DNA from: CAVZZV01 sp963779845
GTDB taxonomy: Bacteria > Bacteroidota > Bacteroidia > Bacteroidales > GCA-2748055
Reading direction: 5' to 3'
Assembly (NCBI GenBank): GCA_963779845.1
Contig: CAVZZV010000002.1
Coordinates: 124,001-188,000 of the forward strand
Length of the DNA stretch: 64,000 nucleotides
Below, one piece after another: positions 36,888 to 45,560 of this stretch; positions within the stretch are counted from its first letter, which is position 1; the number at the start of each line of letters is the position of its first letter. The position numbers were made by a program, and so were the translations under genes. A model generated the notes under the pieces. The model was not told the origin of the DNA and made no database searches. It worked only from the letters and a program-made list of their open reading frames with translations.

Positions 36888-37164
36888 AATCTAATATTTT
36901 CAAATCTATATTCGGATTTGCAGGTGTGAAATTACAAAATGTGAAAATGTAAAAAAAATTTGTTTGATGAACTTACTATATTCATTGGTGAAAGAGGAAT
37001 TTTTCTATATTGTGAAATTGGATTTTTTCCAAAATTCCTTCCTCCGGCCTCCGTGCTGATTTTTATTGTCTAAATAGCACTCTTCCGGCGAGGGGGAACA
37101 GGGAACCTTTTTACCTCGCTTTATTCCTTCCGGTTTTATTATCTTTGCCGCAATAATCCATTCA
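36888..37164. other. 277-base divergent intergenic region
   Basis: Between the sugar transferase (minus) and gltX (plus). A/T-rich, with the gltX -7 candidate TATCTTTG at 37140-37147 and nothing else recognisable. Confidence 0.4.
37140..37147 (+). promoter_or_regulatory. Candidate -7 element of gltX
   Basis: TATCTTTG matches TAnnTTTG, 17 bases before the ATG at 37165. No TTG at the normal distance, so it is a partial match. Confidence 0.4.
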
Positions 37165-38700
37165 ATGATGAATACAAATCTTGCCAGGACGCGGTTTGCT
37201 CCCAGTCCCACCGGTCCGCTTCATATCGGGGGTCTCAGGACCGCACTTTTCAATTACTTATTTGCCAGGAATTACGAGGGAACTTTTATTGTAAGGATAG
37301 AGGACACCGATCAGAACCGCTTCGTTGCGGGAGCAGAGGAATATATTCTTGAATCTCTCAAATGGTGCGGGATTGTGCCTGATGAGGGAGTGATGGAAGG
37401 AGGACCCTATGGACCTTATCGTCAATCAGAAAGAAAAGATATTTACCAGAAATACGCCAAAAAGCTTATAAGTCTGGGAGAAGCCTATTATGCATTCGAC
37501 TCTCCTGAAGAGCTTGAGCAACTTCGAAAAACTTATGAGTCCCGTAAGGAAAGCTTTATTTATAACAATAAGGTCAGAGGCGGGTTGAACAACTCGATCG
37601 CGCTTTCCGAACCGGAGGTAGAAAGACTCCTGGAAGAGGGGCATCCTTATGTGATCCGCTACAAGTTTTCTGAAGAGGAAGAAATTATCATCCATGATCA
37701 AATCCGTGGATTGGTAACCTTCAACACTTCGACCCTGGACGACAAGGTTTTATTTAAATCGGATGGCATGCCCACCTATCATCTTGCCAATGTAGTGGAC
37801 GATTATCTGATGAAGATTACCAATGTCATACGGGGAGAAGAATGGCTTCCGTCGCTTCCTCTACATTTTTGTTTATACCGAAGTTTTGGGTGGGAGGATG
37901 ATATGCCCCAGTTCGCCCACTTACCTCTGATTCTTAAACCGGACGGCAATGGTAAGCTTAGCAAGCGGGATGGGGCTAAAGGTGGATTTCCCGTCTTTCC
38001 GATTCAATGGAAGGACCCAGGAACCGGGCAGGAGTCCCCGGGCTTCAGGGAGGTGGGTTATTTTCCGGAAGCCTGCGTGAACATTCTGGCCCTGCTTGGA
38101 TGGAATCCGGGAACTCAGGAGGAAATTTTCAGCATGAAGGAGCTTATCAGGGTTTTTGAACTGGGAAAAGTAAACAAATCAGGGGCAAAGTTTGATCCTG
38201 ACAAAGCCAGGTGGGTTAATCATCAGTACCTGCAATCGAAAAGCAGTGCTGAACTAATCCCCAGTTTTCTGAGTATACTTGCGGAAAAGGGCATCACAGC
38301 TTCTTCAGATTTCGTGATGAAGGTCATTGATCTGGTAAAGGAAAGGGCAGATTTTGTAAAAGATATATGGACCCATGCCGATTTCTTCTTTAGACCACCG
38401 GCTGATTATGACGAGCAGGTTGTGAAAAAAAGATGGAAAGAAGACACAGCCGTTCATATATATCAGCTCGCTCAGGTTTTGGAAAGCTGTGATGTGTTTG
38501 ATGCTGTAGAAATCGAAACAAAAGTTAAGGGTTTTATTCTTGAAAATAACCTGAATACAGGAAACATAATGAATGCCTGGCGATTATGCCTCGTCGGGAC
38601 CTTAAAAGGACCCGGAATGTTTGACATTGCCGCACTTTTGGGGAAAGAAGAAACGGTGGGCAGGATTAAAACTACCCTGGAGAAATTAGCCTCAAATTGA
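37165..38700 (+). CDS. gltX: Glutamyl-tRNA synthetase
   Basis: Class Ib synthetase of 511 residues that charges tRNA-Glu. The HIGH-type motif is FAPSPTGPLHIGGLRTALFNYLFA (residues about 11-34). It continues with IEDTDQNRF and FHLANVVDDYLMKITNVIRGEEWLPS-like YHLANVVDDYLM, and the KMSKS equivalent is GKLSKRDGAKGG near 270. The C-terminal anticodon domain is intact. The start may be the second Met (37168). It is transcribed alone and followed by a tatD-like gene 138 bases on. Confidence 0.96.
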   Translation: MMNTNLARTRFAPSPTGPLHIGGLRTALFNYLFARNYEGTFIVRIEDTDQNRFVAGAEEYILESLKWCGIVPDEGVMEGGPYGPYRQSERKDIYQKYAKKLISLGEAYYAFDSPEELEQLRKTYESRKESFIYNNKVRGGLNNSIALSEPEVERLLEEGHPYVIRYKFSEEEEIIIHDQIRGLVTFNTSTLDDKVLFKSDGMPTYHLANVVDDYLMKITNVIRGEEWLPSLPLHFCLYRSFGWEDDMPQFAHLPLILKPDGNGKLSKRDGAKGGFPVFPIQWKDPGTGQESPGFREVGYFPEACVNILALLGWNPGTQEEIFSMKELIRVFELGKVNKSGAKFDPDKARWVNHQYLQSKSSAELIPSFLSILAEKGITASSDFVMKVIDLVKERADFVKDIWTHADFFFRPPADYDEQVVKKRWKEDTAVHIYQLAQVLESCDVFDAVEIETKVKGFILENNLNTGNIMNAWRLCLVGTLKGPGMFDIAALLGKEETVGRIKTTLEKLASN

Positions 38701-38838
38701 GGATAAACCAATATTTTTGGCCAATCCTTGTAGTGAATTTCAACTGATTAAGTGAATTTTGGCACAGCTGGAAGAAATTTGGTTTATAAAGTCTATCCGA
38801 TAAATTGTTAAAGTACATAAAGGGAATTACCAGCTTAT

Positions 38839-39516
38839 ATGAAGATGCATCCGGAACCCTCTGATTATATTGATATTCATTCACATACCGGAAAATTTGG
38901 TAGCGGAGTCTTCGGTATTTGCAATTATATTCTGGCTCATGATGACATAACTTCCCCATGCTTTCCAAGGAGTTGTGGGATCCATCCCTGGTATATTCCG
39001 GAAGGGATTTCTATTGAAACATTAAAGGATCAGATCATGACAGCATGCAGCGGAGAGGTTGTGTTGGCAGTAGGCGAATGCGGCCTGGATAAAACAGCAG
39101 GCTCGCCATTTGACCTCCAAAAAGAAATTTTTATTGCCCATGTTGAGGTTTCGGAAGCTTTATCCAAACCTCTGATTGTACATTGCGTGAAGGCTACAGA
39201 AATCCTCCTCGGCATAAGAAAACATTCGGGCAGCACCCAGCCATGGATATTCCATGGATTTACCGGAAACCGGGAAACAGCCCTTCAACTTATTTCCCAT
39301 GGGATTGGTATTTCCATTGGGGAAAGGATGGCTGGAAATGAAGACCGGTTAATACCTCTTTTAGCGGGGATTCCTATGCATAATATTTTTTTAGAGACCG
39401 ATGAGGGGAAGATGAGGATAGAGGAAATATACCGGATTACTGCTTCGTGCGTGGGAGTTGGGATTCAGGCATTGAAGGAACAACTTTACCAGAATTTTAA
39501 ACAGGTGTTTTGTTAA
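38839..39516 (+). CDS. TatD-family metal-dependent hydrolase
   Basis: TIM-barrel hydrolase or deoxyribonuclease-like enzyme. It has DIHSHTG (metal-binding HxH near residue 13), CGIHPWYIP, VLAVGECGLDKTAG with the conserved Glu, PLIVHCVKA and PWIFHGFTGN with metal histidines, and FLETDEG near the end with the final Asp. At 225 residues it is shorter than the 255-265 of typical TatD, missing some of the C-terminal region after FLETDEG. That short form is common among Bacteroidota paralogues. Substrate unknown. Confidence 0.85.
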   Translation: MKMHPEPSDYIDIHSHTGKFGSGVFGICNYILAHDDITSPCFPRSCGIHPWYIPEGISIETLKDQIMTACSGEVVLAVGECGLDKTAGSPFDLQKEIFIAHVEVSEALSKPLIVHCVKATEILLGIRKHSGSTQPWIFHGFTGNRETALQLISHGIGISIGERMAGNEDRLIPLLAGIPMHNIFLETDEGKMRIEEIYRITASCVGVGIQALKEQLYQNFKQVFC

Positions 39517-39645
39517 TTTGGTATTAGATAGTAGCTTTAGATAATTATTAAAAACATACATCCGCTTCCCTTACCGCCTTGATGAAAACTCTTAAAATTT
39601 GCCGAAGTACCGGATCAAAAACTCCCTTTCTTTAATTATTACTCT

Positions 39646-40389
39646 ATGGATGAAAATACTATACCTGCCTTGCCCGAATGGATGTCCCGGACTGAACTGC
39701 TGACCGGTCCGGAGGCCATTCGGATTTTAAACCGTGCCCATGTACTGGTAGCCGGCCTGGGAGGGGTCGGGGGATATGCCGCTGAGATGCTGGTAAGGGC
39801 GGGTTTGGGGGAAATTACCATTGCAGATGCTGACACCATTCAACCCACCAACCGGAACCGACAAATCCTGGCGCTGAAAAGCACGGAGGGTTTGCTGAAA
39901 ACCCAGGTCATGGAAAACCGGCTTCAGGATATAAATCCGGATATCAGAGTGAATAAGGTTTCGGAATTTCTAAAGGAAGAAAGAATTGACAAACTGCTTG
40001 CCACTCCCTATAATTATGTAGTTGATGCTATCGATACCCTTTCCCCGAAAGTATTCCTGATATTAAAAACCCTTCAAAAAAATTACCCCCTGATCAGCTC
40101 GATGGGCAGTGGGGGTAAGATGGATCCCCTTGCCGTTGAAGTGCAGGATATTTCCAAATCCTATAATTGCAGATTGGCTTTCAGCATAAGAAAACAGTTG
40201 CACCGTCTGGGGGTGGATGAAGGGTTTAAAGTGGTATTTTCACCGGAGAAGGTCGATAAGAAAGCGATGGTATTGGTTCATGGCCAACAGAATAAAAAGT
40301 CGAATGTCGGTACAATTTCCTATATGCCTCCCTTATTTGGAATCGTGATGGCCTCGGTGGTAATCCGGGATTTATGGAAGATGGGGTAA
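39646..40389 (+). CDS. tcdA: tRNA threonylcarbamoyladenosine dehydratase (TcdA/CsdL, ThiF family)
   Basis: E1-like enzyme that cyclises t6A to ct6A in tRNA. The 247 residues have the ATP motif VLVAGLGGVGGYAAEMLVRAGLGEITIADAD (quoted in parts: GLGGVGGYAAEML, IADADTI). They also have the adjacent NRNRQI and VVDAIDTLSPKVFLI, and ISSMGSGGKMDP, the signature of TcdA. The missing C-terminal ubiquitin-like target separates it from MoeB/ThiF partners. There is no sulfur-carrier gene nearby, which supports TcdA. Confidence 0.88.
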   Translation: MDENTIPALPEWMSRTELLTGPEAIRILNRAHVLVAGLGGVGGYAAEMLVRAGLGEITIADADTIQPTNRNRQILALKSTEGLLKTQVMENRLQDINPDIRVNKVSEFLKEERIDKLLATPYNYVVDAIDTLSPKVFLILKTLQKNYPLISSMGSGGKMDPLAVEVQDISKSYNCRLAFSIRKQLHRLGVDEGFKVVFSPEKVDKKAMVLVHGQQNKKSNVGTISYMPPLFGIVMASVVIRDLWKMG

Positions 40390-40406
40390 AATTTTCTAAA
40401 AAAAAC

Positions 40407-40414
40407 TAACTTTG
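40407..40414 (+). promoter_or_regulatory. Candidate -7 element of the OMP gene
   Basis: TAACTTTG matches TAnnTTTG, 58 bases before the ATG at 40473. Confidence 0.4.
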
Positions 40415-40472
40415 AACCTTCTGTGCTGTTTTATCACCTCTTATTTTGGACTTTTAATTTAAATTTATCCAT

Positions 40473-41117
40473 ATGAAAAAAGTAATTTTAGTATCGGTTG
40501 TGCTGGCATTCTCCCTAATTATGGTCAATGCCCAGCTTATAAAATTCGGAATTAAAGGCGGGTTGAATTATTCTACCCTGAATTTTGATGAAATATCCAG
40601 TATCTCTGCCAATGGGACTGAATACAGGCTGCAAAGTGATGATGCTTTCCAGGGCTTTCACATTGGGGTCCAGACAAGGATTAAGTTATTCAATCTCTTT
40701 ATTCAACCCGAACTCCTATTCAATACTGCGGGCGGAAATGTTCTGGTTGAAAATTTATCCAGTGGTGCCGGTTTTGAACAGGTAAAAACAGTTAAGTACA
40801 ATAAGATTGATTTACCGGTCCTGGTTGGCCTCAAATTTGGCCCTGCCAGACTTGCCCTTGGTCCGGTAGCATCCGTTATCCTTTCCAGCAGCTCTGAAAT
40901 TGACGAAATCATTCCCAATCTAAAAACGGTTTCCAAAGATGCAACCATCGGGTATCAGGTTGGGGCGGGTATTGACCTCCTGAAGTTTTTAACCCTTGAT
41001 TACCGCTTTGAAGGCGGGTTGAGCAAATGGGGGGATGAACTGCAGGTTGGTGGAAATACCTATCCTTTCGATTCCCGGAACCACATGCATTTTATCAGTG
41101 TGGGGATACTCTTTTAG
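40473..41117 (+). CDS. Outer-membrane beta-barrel protein (PorT-like)
   Basis: The 214-residue protein has a signal peptide (KKVILVSVVLAFSLIMVNAQ). Its amphipathic strands are typical of the small 8-strand barrels of Bacteroidota: LIKFGIKGGLNYSTLNF, FHIGVQTRIKLFNLFIQPELLF, IDLPVLVGLKFGPARLALGPV and DYRFEGGLSKWGD, ending in FISVGILF with a terminal aromatic. The layout fits the outer-membrane beta-barrel/PorT-like group. Function is not assigned. It converges with rhlE. Confidence 0.82.
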   Translation: MKKVILVSVVLAFSLIMVNAQLIKFGIKGGLNYSTLNFDEISSISANGTEYRLQSDDAFQGFHIGVQTRIKLFNLFIQPELLFNTAGGNVLVENLSSGAGFEQVKTVKYNKIDLPVLVGLKFGPARLALGPVASVILSSSSEIDEIIPNLKTVSKDATIGYQVGAGIDLLKFLTLDYRFEGGLSKWGDELQVGGNTYPFDSRNHMHFISVGILF

Positions 41118-41122
41118 GAAAT

Positions 41123-42343
41123 TTATTTTTTCCTCCCCTGATTTTTTCTTCCATAACTGCCTTTCCCGTATGTTTTTTTACTGGGACGGGCATGGTCGTT
41201 CCAGGCAGGACCCTCCCCTAATTCTTTGGGAGGCTGAAGTTTCATGATTTCGCTGCCGATAAGTGATTCTATCTTTTTGAACCGAAACATATCATCTTCA
41301 TTTACAAGGGTCAGAGCAACCCCTGTTTTATCAGCTCGAGCGGTTCTTCCTACCCGGTGAACATAGTCTTCCGCATCGCCGGGAACATCATAATTGATGA
41401 TCAATTCAATATCTTTTATGTCGATCCCCCTGCTTAGGACATCGGTGGCAACAAGGACCCTGGTGTTTTTTGAAGCAAAACGGCTAAGTACCTCTTCCCG
41501 CTCCCGTTGTTCAAAATCCGAGGAAACGCCCTCGACATGATAATCCTTGTTCCTTAGGGTTTTAATAATTTCAGTAACCTTTTTTTTGGTTGAACTAAAA
41601 ATCAATATACTTTGATATTCTGGTTTATCCTGAATAAGACTTTTTATCAGGGCAGTTTTTTGGTAATCATAGCTTAGGTAAGCTGCCTGGAGGACGCCTT
41701 CAGCCGGCTTTGACATGGCAATGCTTATCTCTTTTGGATTATGAAGGATATGTCCGGCAAGTTCCCTGATCTTGGGGGGCATTGTGGCGCTGAACATAAG
41801 GGTTTGACGCTTATTGGGGATATAAGACATGATCTTTTTTATATCATCGAAAAAACCCATGTCAAGCATCCGGTCGGCTTCATCAAGAATGAGGTGTTGA
41901 AGATGGTCGAATTTTACATACCCGAGATCAAGATGTGACATAAGTTTCCCCGGAGTGGCCACAAGGATATCAGTATTTTGGATAATGGCTTTCTTTTGCT
42001 GTTCCCATTCCATTCCATCGCCCCCGCCATATATAGCCAGGGAATTAATGGATAAAAAATAGGCAAAGCCCTGAATTTGTTTATCAATCTGAAGAGCCAG
42101 CTCACGGGTGGGAACAATAATGAGGGTGCTTATCCCTTTTCGCTCTGATTTATCAAGATGGTCAAGGACAGGAAGTATGAAGGCGGCCGTTTTGCCGGTC
42201 CCGGTCTGGGCACAGGCGATCAGGTCATGATGGTCAAGGATGAAGGGAATAGCTTGTTCCTGGATGGGAGTGGTGTTTTCGAATCCCATGTATGAAATGG
42301 CTTCAAGGATATGTTCGTGTAATTGGATTTCGGAGAATTTCAC
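41123..42343 (-). CDS. rhlE: DEAD-box ATP-dependent RNA helicase (RhlE type)
   Basis: Unwinds RNA in ribosome assembly or RNA decay. The 406 residues have all DEAD motifs: Q-motif FENTTPIQEQAIPFIL, I AQTGTGKT, Ia PTRELALQ, Ib ATPGKL, II LDEADRML, III SAT, V TDVLSRGID and VI HRVGRTARA. A short basic tail rich in Lys/Gly (SYGRKNQGRKK) is typical of RhlE-like proteins. The gene has a 239-base leader region upstream with no recognised element. It converges with the OMP gene. Confidence 0.94.
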   Translation of the reverse strand: MKFSEIQLHEHILEAISYMGFENTTPIQEQAIPFILDHHDLIACAQTGTGKTAAFILPVLDHLDKSERKGISTLIIVPTRELALQIDKQIQGFAYFLSINSLAIYGGGDGMEWEQQKKAIIQNTDILVATPGKLMSHLDLGYVKFDHLQHLILDEADRMLDMGFFDDIKKIMSYIPNKRQTLMFSATMPPKIRELAGHILHNPKEISIAMSKPAEGVLQAAYLSYDYQKTALIKSLIQDKPEYQSILIFSSTKKKVTEIIKTLRNKDYHVEGVSSDFEQREREEVLSRFASKNTRVLVATDVLSRGIDIKDIELIINYDVPGDAEDYVHRVGRTARADKTGVALTLVNEDDMFRFKKIESLIGSEIMKLQPPKELGEGPAWNDHARPSKKTYGKGSYGRKNQGRKK

Positions 42344-42582
42344 ATGTTGATTGTTAAATGATATTTTGTTTGGATACCCGCTTACTGTGCCGGGTATATT
42401 TTGCTTCTTCTGTCAGGGGAAATAAAATATTAATAAACATAAGGCTATTAAATACCTTTTACTGCAGAATTGTTTGCAAAGATACTTAGAAATTCAGACT
42501 TTCAAGCTAAGAATAAATTTGAATTTTCCGGAAGCAGATATAAAGGCATTTTCGGCTTCAAATTCTTTTTACATCCTTAATA
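42344..42582. other. 239-base intergenic region
   Basis: Lies between the HEAT-like gene and rhlE, both on minus, so it is the rhlE leader. It is A/T-rich and no gene or clear hairpin was seen. Some leaders of cold-shock helicases fold extensively, but that could not be tested. Confidence 0.35.
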
Positions 42583-43098
42583 TCATAGCTTTTGGATGGT
42601 TTTCAAAACCTTCCTTCCCTTTGATTTAAAAGCTGCGGAGTTGAGTTCAAATTGACTCTCAATTACTGCCCTGAGTTCCTCTTTGAGCTCAGGGTATTTT
42701 CGAAGCATATTTGCCAGGATTTCCATACAAAAAACCTTTGTTGCTACCGGTTGGATTGGACTTCCTACCCATTCAAAGCACAAGTCGGCAATAAAACCTT
42801 CATATTCTTCGGGGATACTGGAACGCATCAGAATTTTGAGGATATTCCTGCGTGTTCCGGGATGATTGTATGCCGGCAAACCTTCAATAATTATCCCAAG
42901 GTGAGGCTGAACAAGCTTTGGATAATTTGCTGAACAACCTTCCAGAACCCAGGCTGCCCGGTGCGAAAGGGGGTACTTGTTAAGCAGGGCCAGGGAAAGT
43001 ATTTCATCAAAATATTCCTGGTTGTCTCCTATAATGTGGATAATATAATCAGTATTTTTTCTGGAAATTCCCGCCAGAAATTGATTTTCGAAATTCAT
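42583..43098 (-). CDS. HEAT-like protein of unknown function
   Basis: The 171-residue protein is all-helical by composition. It has repeat-like segments (YFDEILSLALLNKYPLSHRAAWVLEGCSANYP, quoted in part: LALLNKYPLSHRAAWVLEG) that recall ARM/HEAT units of the DNA alkylation repair superfamily. It is not a full-length AlkD/AlkC. The end, FKSKGRKVLKTIQKL, is basic. It sits 46 bases upstream of rhlE's leader and follows fumC on the same strand. No reaction can be assigned. Confidence 0.65.
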   Translation of the reverse strand: MNFENQFLAGISRKNTDYIIHIIGDNQEYFDEILSLALLNKYPLSHRAAWVLEGCSANYPKLVQPHLGIIIEGLPAYNHPGTRRNILKILMRSSIPEEYEGFIADLCFEWVGSPIQPVATKVFCMEILANMLRKYPELKEELRAVIESQFELNSAAFKSKGRKVLKTIQKL

Positions 43099-43143
43099 AT
43101 TTAGTTCGTTGGTTGAGAATGTCAGGAACTTTCTCTCTCGGGA

Positions 43144-44526
43144 TCATATCATTTTCTTTGGATCAACCCATTCATCAAATTCCTTTTCCGTGAGGTAATG
43201 AAGGGATAAGGCAGCTTCTTTCAGGGTAGTATTTTCCTTATGCGCTTTTTTGGCAATTTCAGCGGCTTTTTCATAACCTATATGCGTATTGAGAGCGGTA
43301 ACAAGCATCAGAGAATTATCCAGATTTTTCCGGATATTCGCTTTGTTGGCTATGATATCTTTCACGCAATGATCATTGAAGGAGACACAGGCATCGCCAA
43401 GCAGTCGTGCTGAGATCAGGAAATTATAGATCATCATGGGCTTAAACACGTTGAGTTCAAAGTGACCGTTGCTTCCCCCGATGTTAATGGCCACGTCGTT
43501 GCCCATTACCTGTGCGCATACCATGGTCATTGCTTCGATCTGGGTGGGATTAACTTTTCCGGGCATGATAGAGGATCCGGGTTCGTTGGCCGGGATATTG
43601 ATCTCACCGATACCGCTTCGGGGACCCGATGCAAGGAAACGGAGGTCATTGGCGATTTTCATAAGACTGACGGCCAGGGATTTTAAGGCCCCCGACGAAG
43701 CGACAATGGCATCATGGGCTGCCAGGGACTCAAATTTATTGGGGGCTGTTTTTATGGGCAGGGAGGTCAGGCTGGCGATTTTTTGAGCCACCTTTTCTGA
43801 ATAGCCCGCAGGTGTATTTATCCCGGTTCCTACAGCGGTTCCTCCAAGAGCAATTTCTGCCAGATGATGCAGGGTATATTTAAGAGCTTCGATACCATAA
43901 TGAAGTTGAGCGGCATAACCTGAAAACTCCTGCCCCAATGTTAGAGGGGTGGCATCCATCCAGTGGGTACGGCCAATTTTCACGATATCCTGGAACTCCT
44001 CCGATTTTCTTTTAAGACTGTCGCGGAGTTTTTCGACCCCGGGTATGGTTGTTTCCACGATCATTTTATAGGCAGCGATGTGCATCGCGGTAGGAAAAGT
44101 ATCGTTGGAGGATTGTGATTTGTTCACATCGTCGTTGGGATGGATGAAGGGTTTGCCTTCCCCCAGTTTATTTCCTTGCAAAACATGGGCCCTGTTGGAT
44201 ATGACCTCATTCACATTCATATTTGACTGGGTGCCCGAACCGGTTTGCCAGACCACCAGCGGGAACTGATCGTCGAGTTTTGCATTCACGATTTCATCAC
44301 AAACCCTGGAAATAAGTTGTGCCTTTTCCTCTGATAGAACGCCCAGTTCGTGGTTGGTCAATGCGGCGGCTTTTTTCAGCCAGCCAAAAGCCCGGATAAT
44401 CTCCAGGGGCATTTTCCCATCCCCAATTTTAAAATTGTCTTTTGATCGCTGGGTCTGTGCACCCCAATACTTATCAGCAGGTACTTCCACCGTACCCATT
44501 GTATCGCTTTCAATCCGGACTCCCAT
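43144..44526 (-). CDS. fumC: Class II fumarate hydratase
   Basis: Oxygen-stable fumarase of the TCA cycle; homotetramer. The 460 residues have VPADKYWGAQTQRS, the substrate-binding SGTQSNMNVNEVISNRA, KSQSSNDTFPTAMHIA, IGRTHWMDATPLTLGQEFSGYAAQL (in parts: GRTHWMDATPL) and the fumarate-lyase signature GSSIMPGKVNPTQ with the catalytic Ser. Length and motifs separate it from aspartase and argininosuccinate lyase. It is a single gene on minus. Confidence 0.97.
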   Translation of the reverse strand: MGVRIESDTMGTVEVPADKYWGAQTQRSKDNFKIGDGKMPLEIIRAFGWLKKAAALTNHELGVLSEEKAQLISRVCDEIVNAKLDDQFPLVVWQTGSGTQSNMNVNEVISNRAHVLQGNKLGEGKPFIHPNDDVNKSQSSNDTFPTAMHIAAYKMIVETTIPGVEKLRDSLKRKSEEFQDIVKIGRTHWMDATPLTLGQEFSGYAAQLHYGIEALKYTLHHLAEIALGGTAVGTGINTPAGYSEKVAQKIASLTSLPIKTAPNKFESLAAHDAIVASSGALKSLAVSLMKIANDLRFLASGPRSGIGEINIPANEPGSSIMPGKVNPTQIEAMTMVCAQVMGNDVAINIGGSNGHFELNVFKPMMIYNFLISARLLGDACVSFNDHCVKDIIANKANIRKNLDNSLMLVTALNTHIGYEKAAEIAKKAHKENTTLKEAALSLHYLTEKEFDEWVDPKKMI

Positions 44527-44552
44527 AATGTTATCAATTTAGAATTAGTATG

Positions 44553-44789
44553 TCAAAGGATAAGGCTGTCTAAAAAAGCCTGTTTCTTATTGAGTTTACT
44601 TACAAAATCGTTGGTATTTTGAGCAGGAATGACAGTAAAGGGAGCGAATCCCAACAGTTTTATCCATGGTTCCGGTACAATCCATTCCAGATCGCTCTCA
44701 GTATCTGTGAGTCCGGTTTCAAATTCAACCTTGTAAGTTGTAAGTCGTTTTAAAATGGGGGTCCCTTTTAGATCCCCATGATCTATCAT
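44553..44789 (-). CDS. Small hypothetical protein
   Basis: A 78-residue reading frame (MIDHGDLKGTPILKRLTTY to QAFLDSLIL) with plausible composition and no recognised motif. It lies 26 bases upstream of fumC and 30 bases after the CAP-domain gene. Because the neighbourhood contains frameshifted genes, it could be a fragment. Not recognised; evidence is only an open frame. Confidence 0.35.
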   Translation of the reverse strand: MIDHGDLKGTPILKRLTTYKVEFETGLTDTESDLEWIVPEPWIKLLGFAPFTVIPAQNTNDFVSKLNKKQAFLDSLIL

Positions 44790-44819
44790 GAAGTGTAAAC
44801 AAAATCAATCCCCAGCAGT

Positions 44820-45293
44820 TCAGGGAATATTTAAAAATAACAGACATACGTGTGAAATTCCTGAATCATCAGAAGAAATGCCAACACCTGCCTGGGTAAA
44901 TTGATTTATGACAATCGCATTTGATGAGCTGTCCAAACGTAATTGCGTCATTATACTATCGGCAATCTCGTATTGGCTTTCAAGGACGAGCCATGAGCTG
45001 GCGTTTCCGCCAAAATTCGAAGTTAATTCCTGTAACTTCACGGGGATCACATTGTCATGGACTGAAATCTCGTTAGCGGCTAGTCTATCGCTTAAATCGC
45101 GGGCCTCTTTAAACATAATATGATTTAAAACCAACGCATTCAGACCTACGCTGGTGCGGTAGTCATTCATTTCACTAAGGACTTTATTTTCCAGCATCGA
45201 GATATGGTGCAAGGGGTCATCCTTTTTGCAGGAGACCAGAAAAATGCTTAGGAATAACAGGCTGGTAACAAATTGGTTTAATGATCGTTTCAT
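44820..45293 (-). CDS. CAP-superfamily lipoprotein
   Basis: The 157-residue protein has a lipoprotein signal (SLLFLSIFLVSCKKD, lipobox Cys at about residue 22) followed by a CAP/SCP-like domain. The family's N-terminal helix is MNDYRTSVGLNALVLNHIMFKEARDLSDRLA (in parts: MNDYRTSVGLNAL). The last strand region is FTQAGVGISSDDSGISHVCLLFL. Bacterial CAP proteins bind or cleave peptides and lipids, with role unknown in most cases. It would be anchored to the outer or inner membrane facing periplasm. No neighbour suggests its target. Confidence 0.7.
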   Translation of the reverse strand: MKRSLNQFVTSLLFLSIFLVSCKKDDPLHHISMLENKVLSEMNDYRTSVGLNALVLNHIMFKEARDLSDRLAANEISVHDNVIPVKLQELTSNFGGNASSWLVLESQYEIADSIMTQLRLDSSSNAIVINQFTQAGVGISSDDSGISHVCLLFLNIP

Positions 45294-45560
45294 TACAGGT
45301 GGGTTTAGTATTTAATTCAATTATCCATGGTTTTTTCGTCAAATAACCGGCTGCCATAGAGAACGCTCTTTGAGAGATGTATACGTACTTTTTATTTCTG
45401 GGTTTAAAAATATGCTTTTTTTCAGTGAGGGATGTTCCTTTTCGAATATTTTAACCCAATAACTGAATTAAAATTAATGTTAGTCAATTGGATAACCGCT
45501 ACTATTATTTGGAAGACCGGGGCAAAAGCTTTTATTTTGCATAAACATTTTAACCTAAAA
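45294..45560. other. 267-base divergent intergenic region
   Basis: Lies between the CAP lipoprotein (minus) and the HlyD adaptor (plus, start at 45561). An in-frame upstream extension exists from 45432, but the family start is at 45561. No clear promoter pair was identified. Confidence 0.35.

Noticed and set aside
45432..45560. N-terminal extension of the HlyD adaptor
   Set aside because: The family start with a basic run and membrane helix is at 45561; the earlier part has no matching features.
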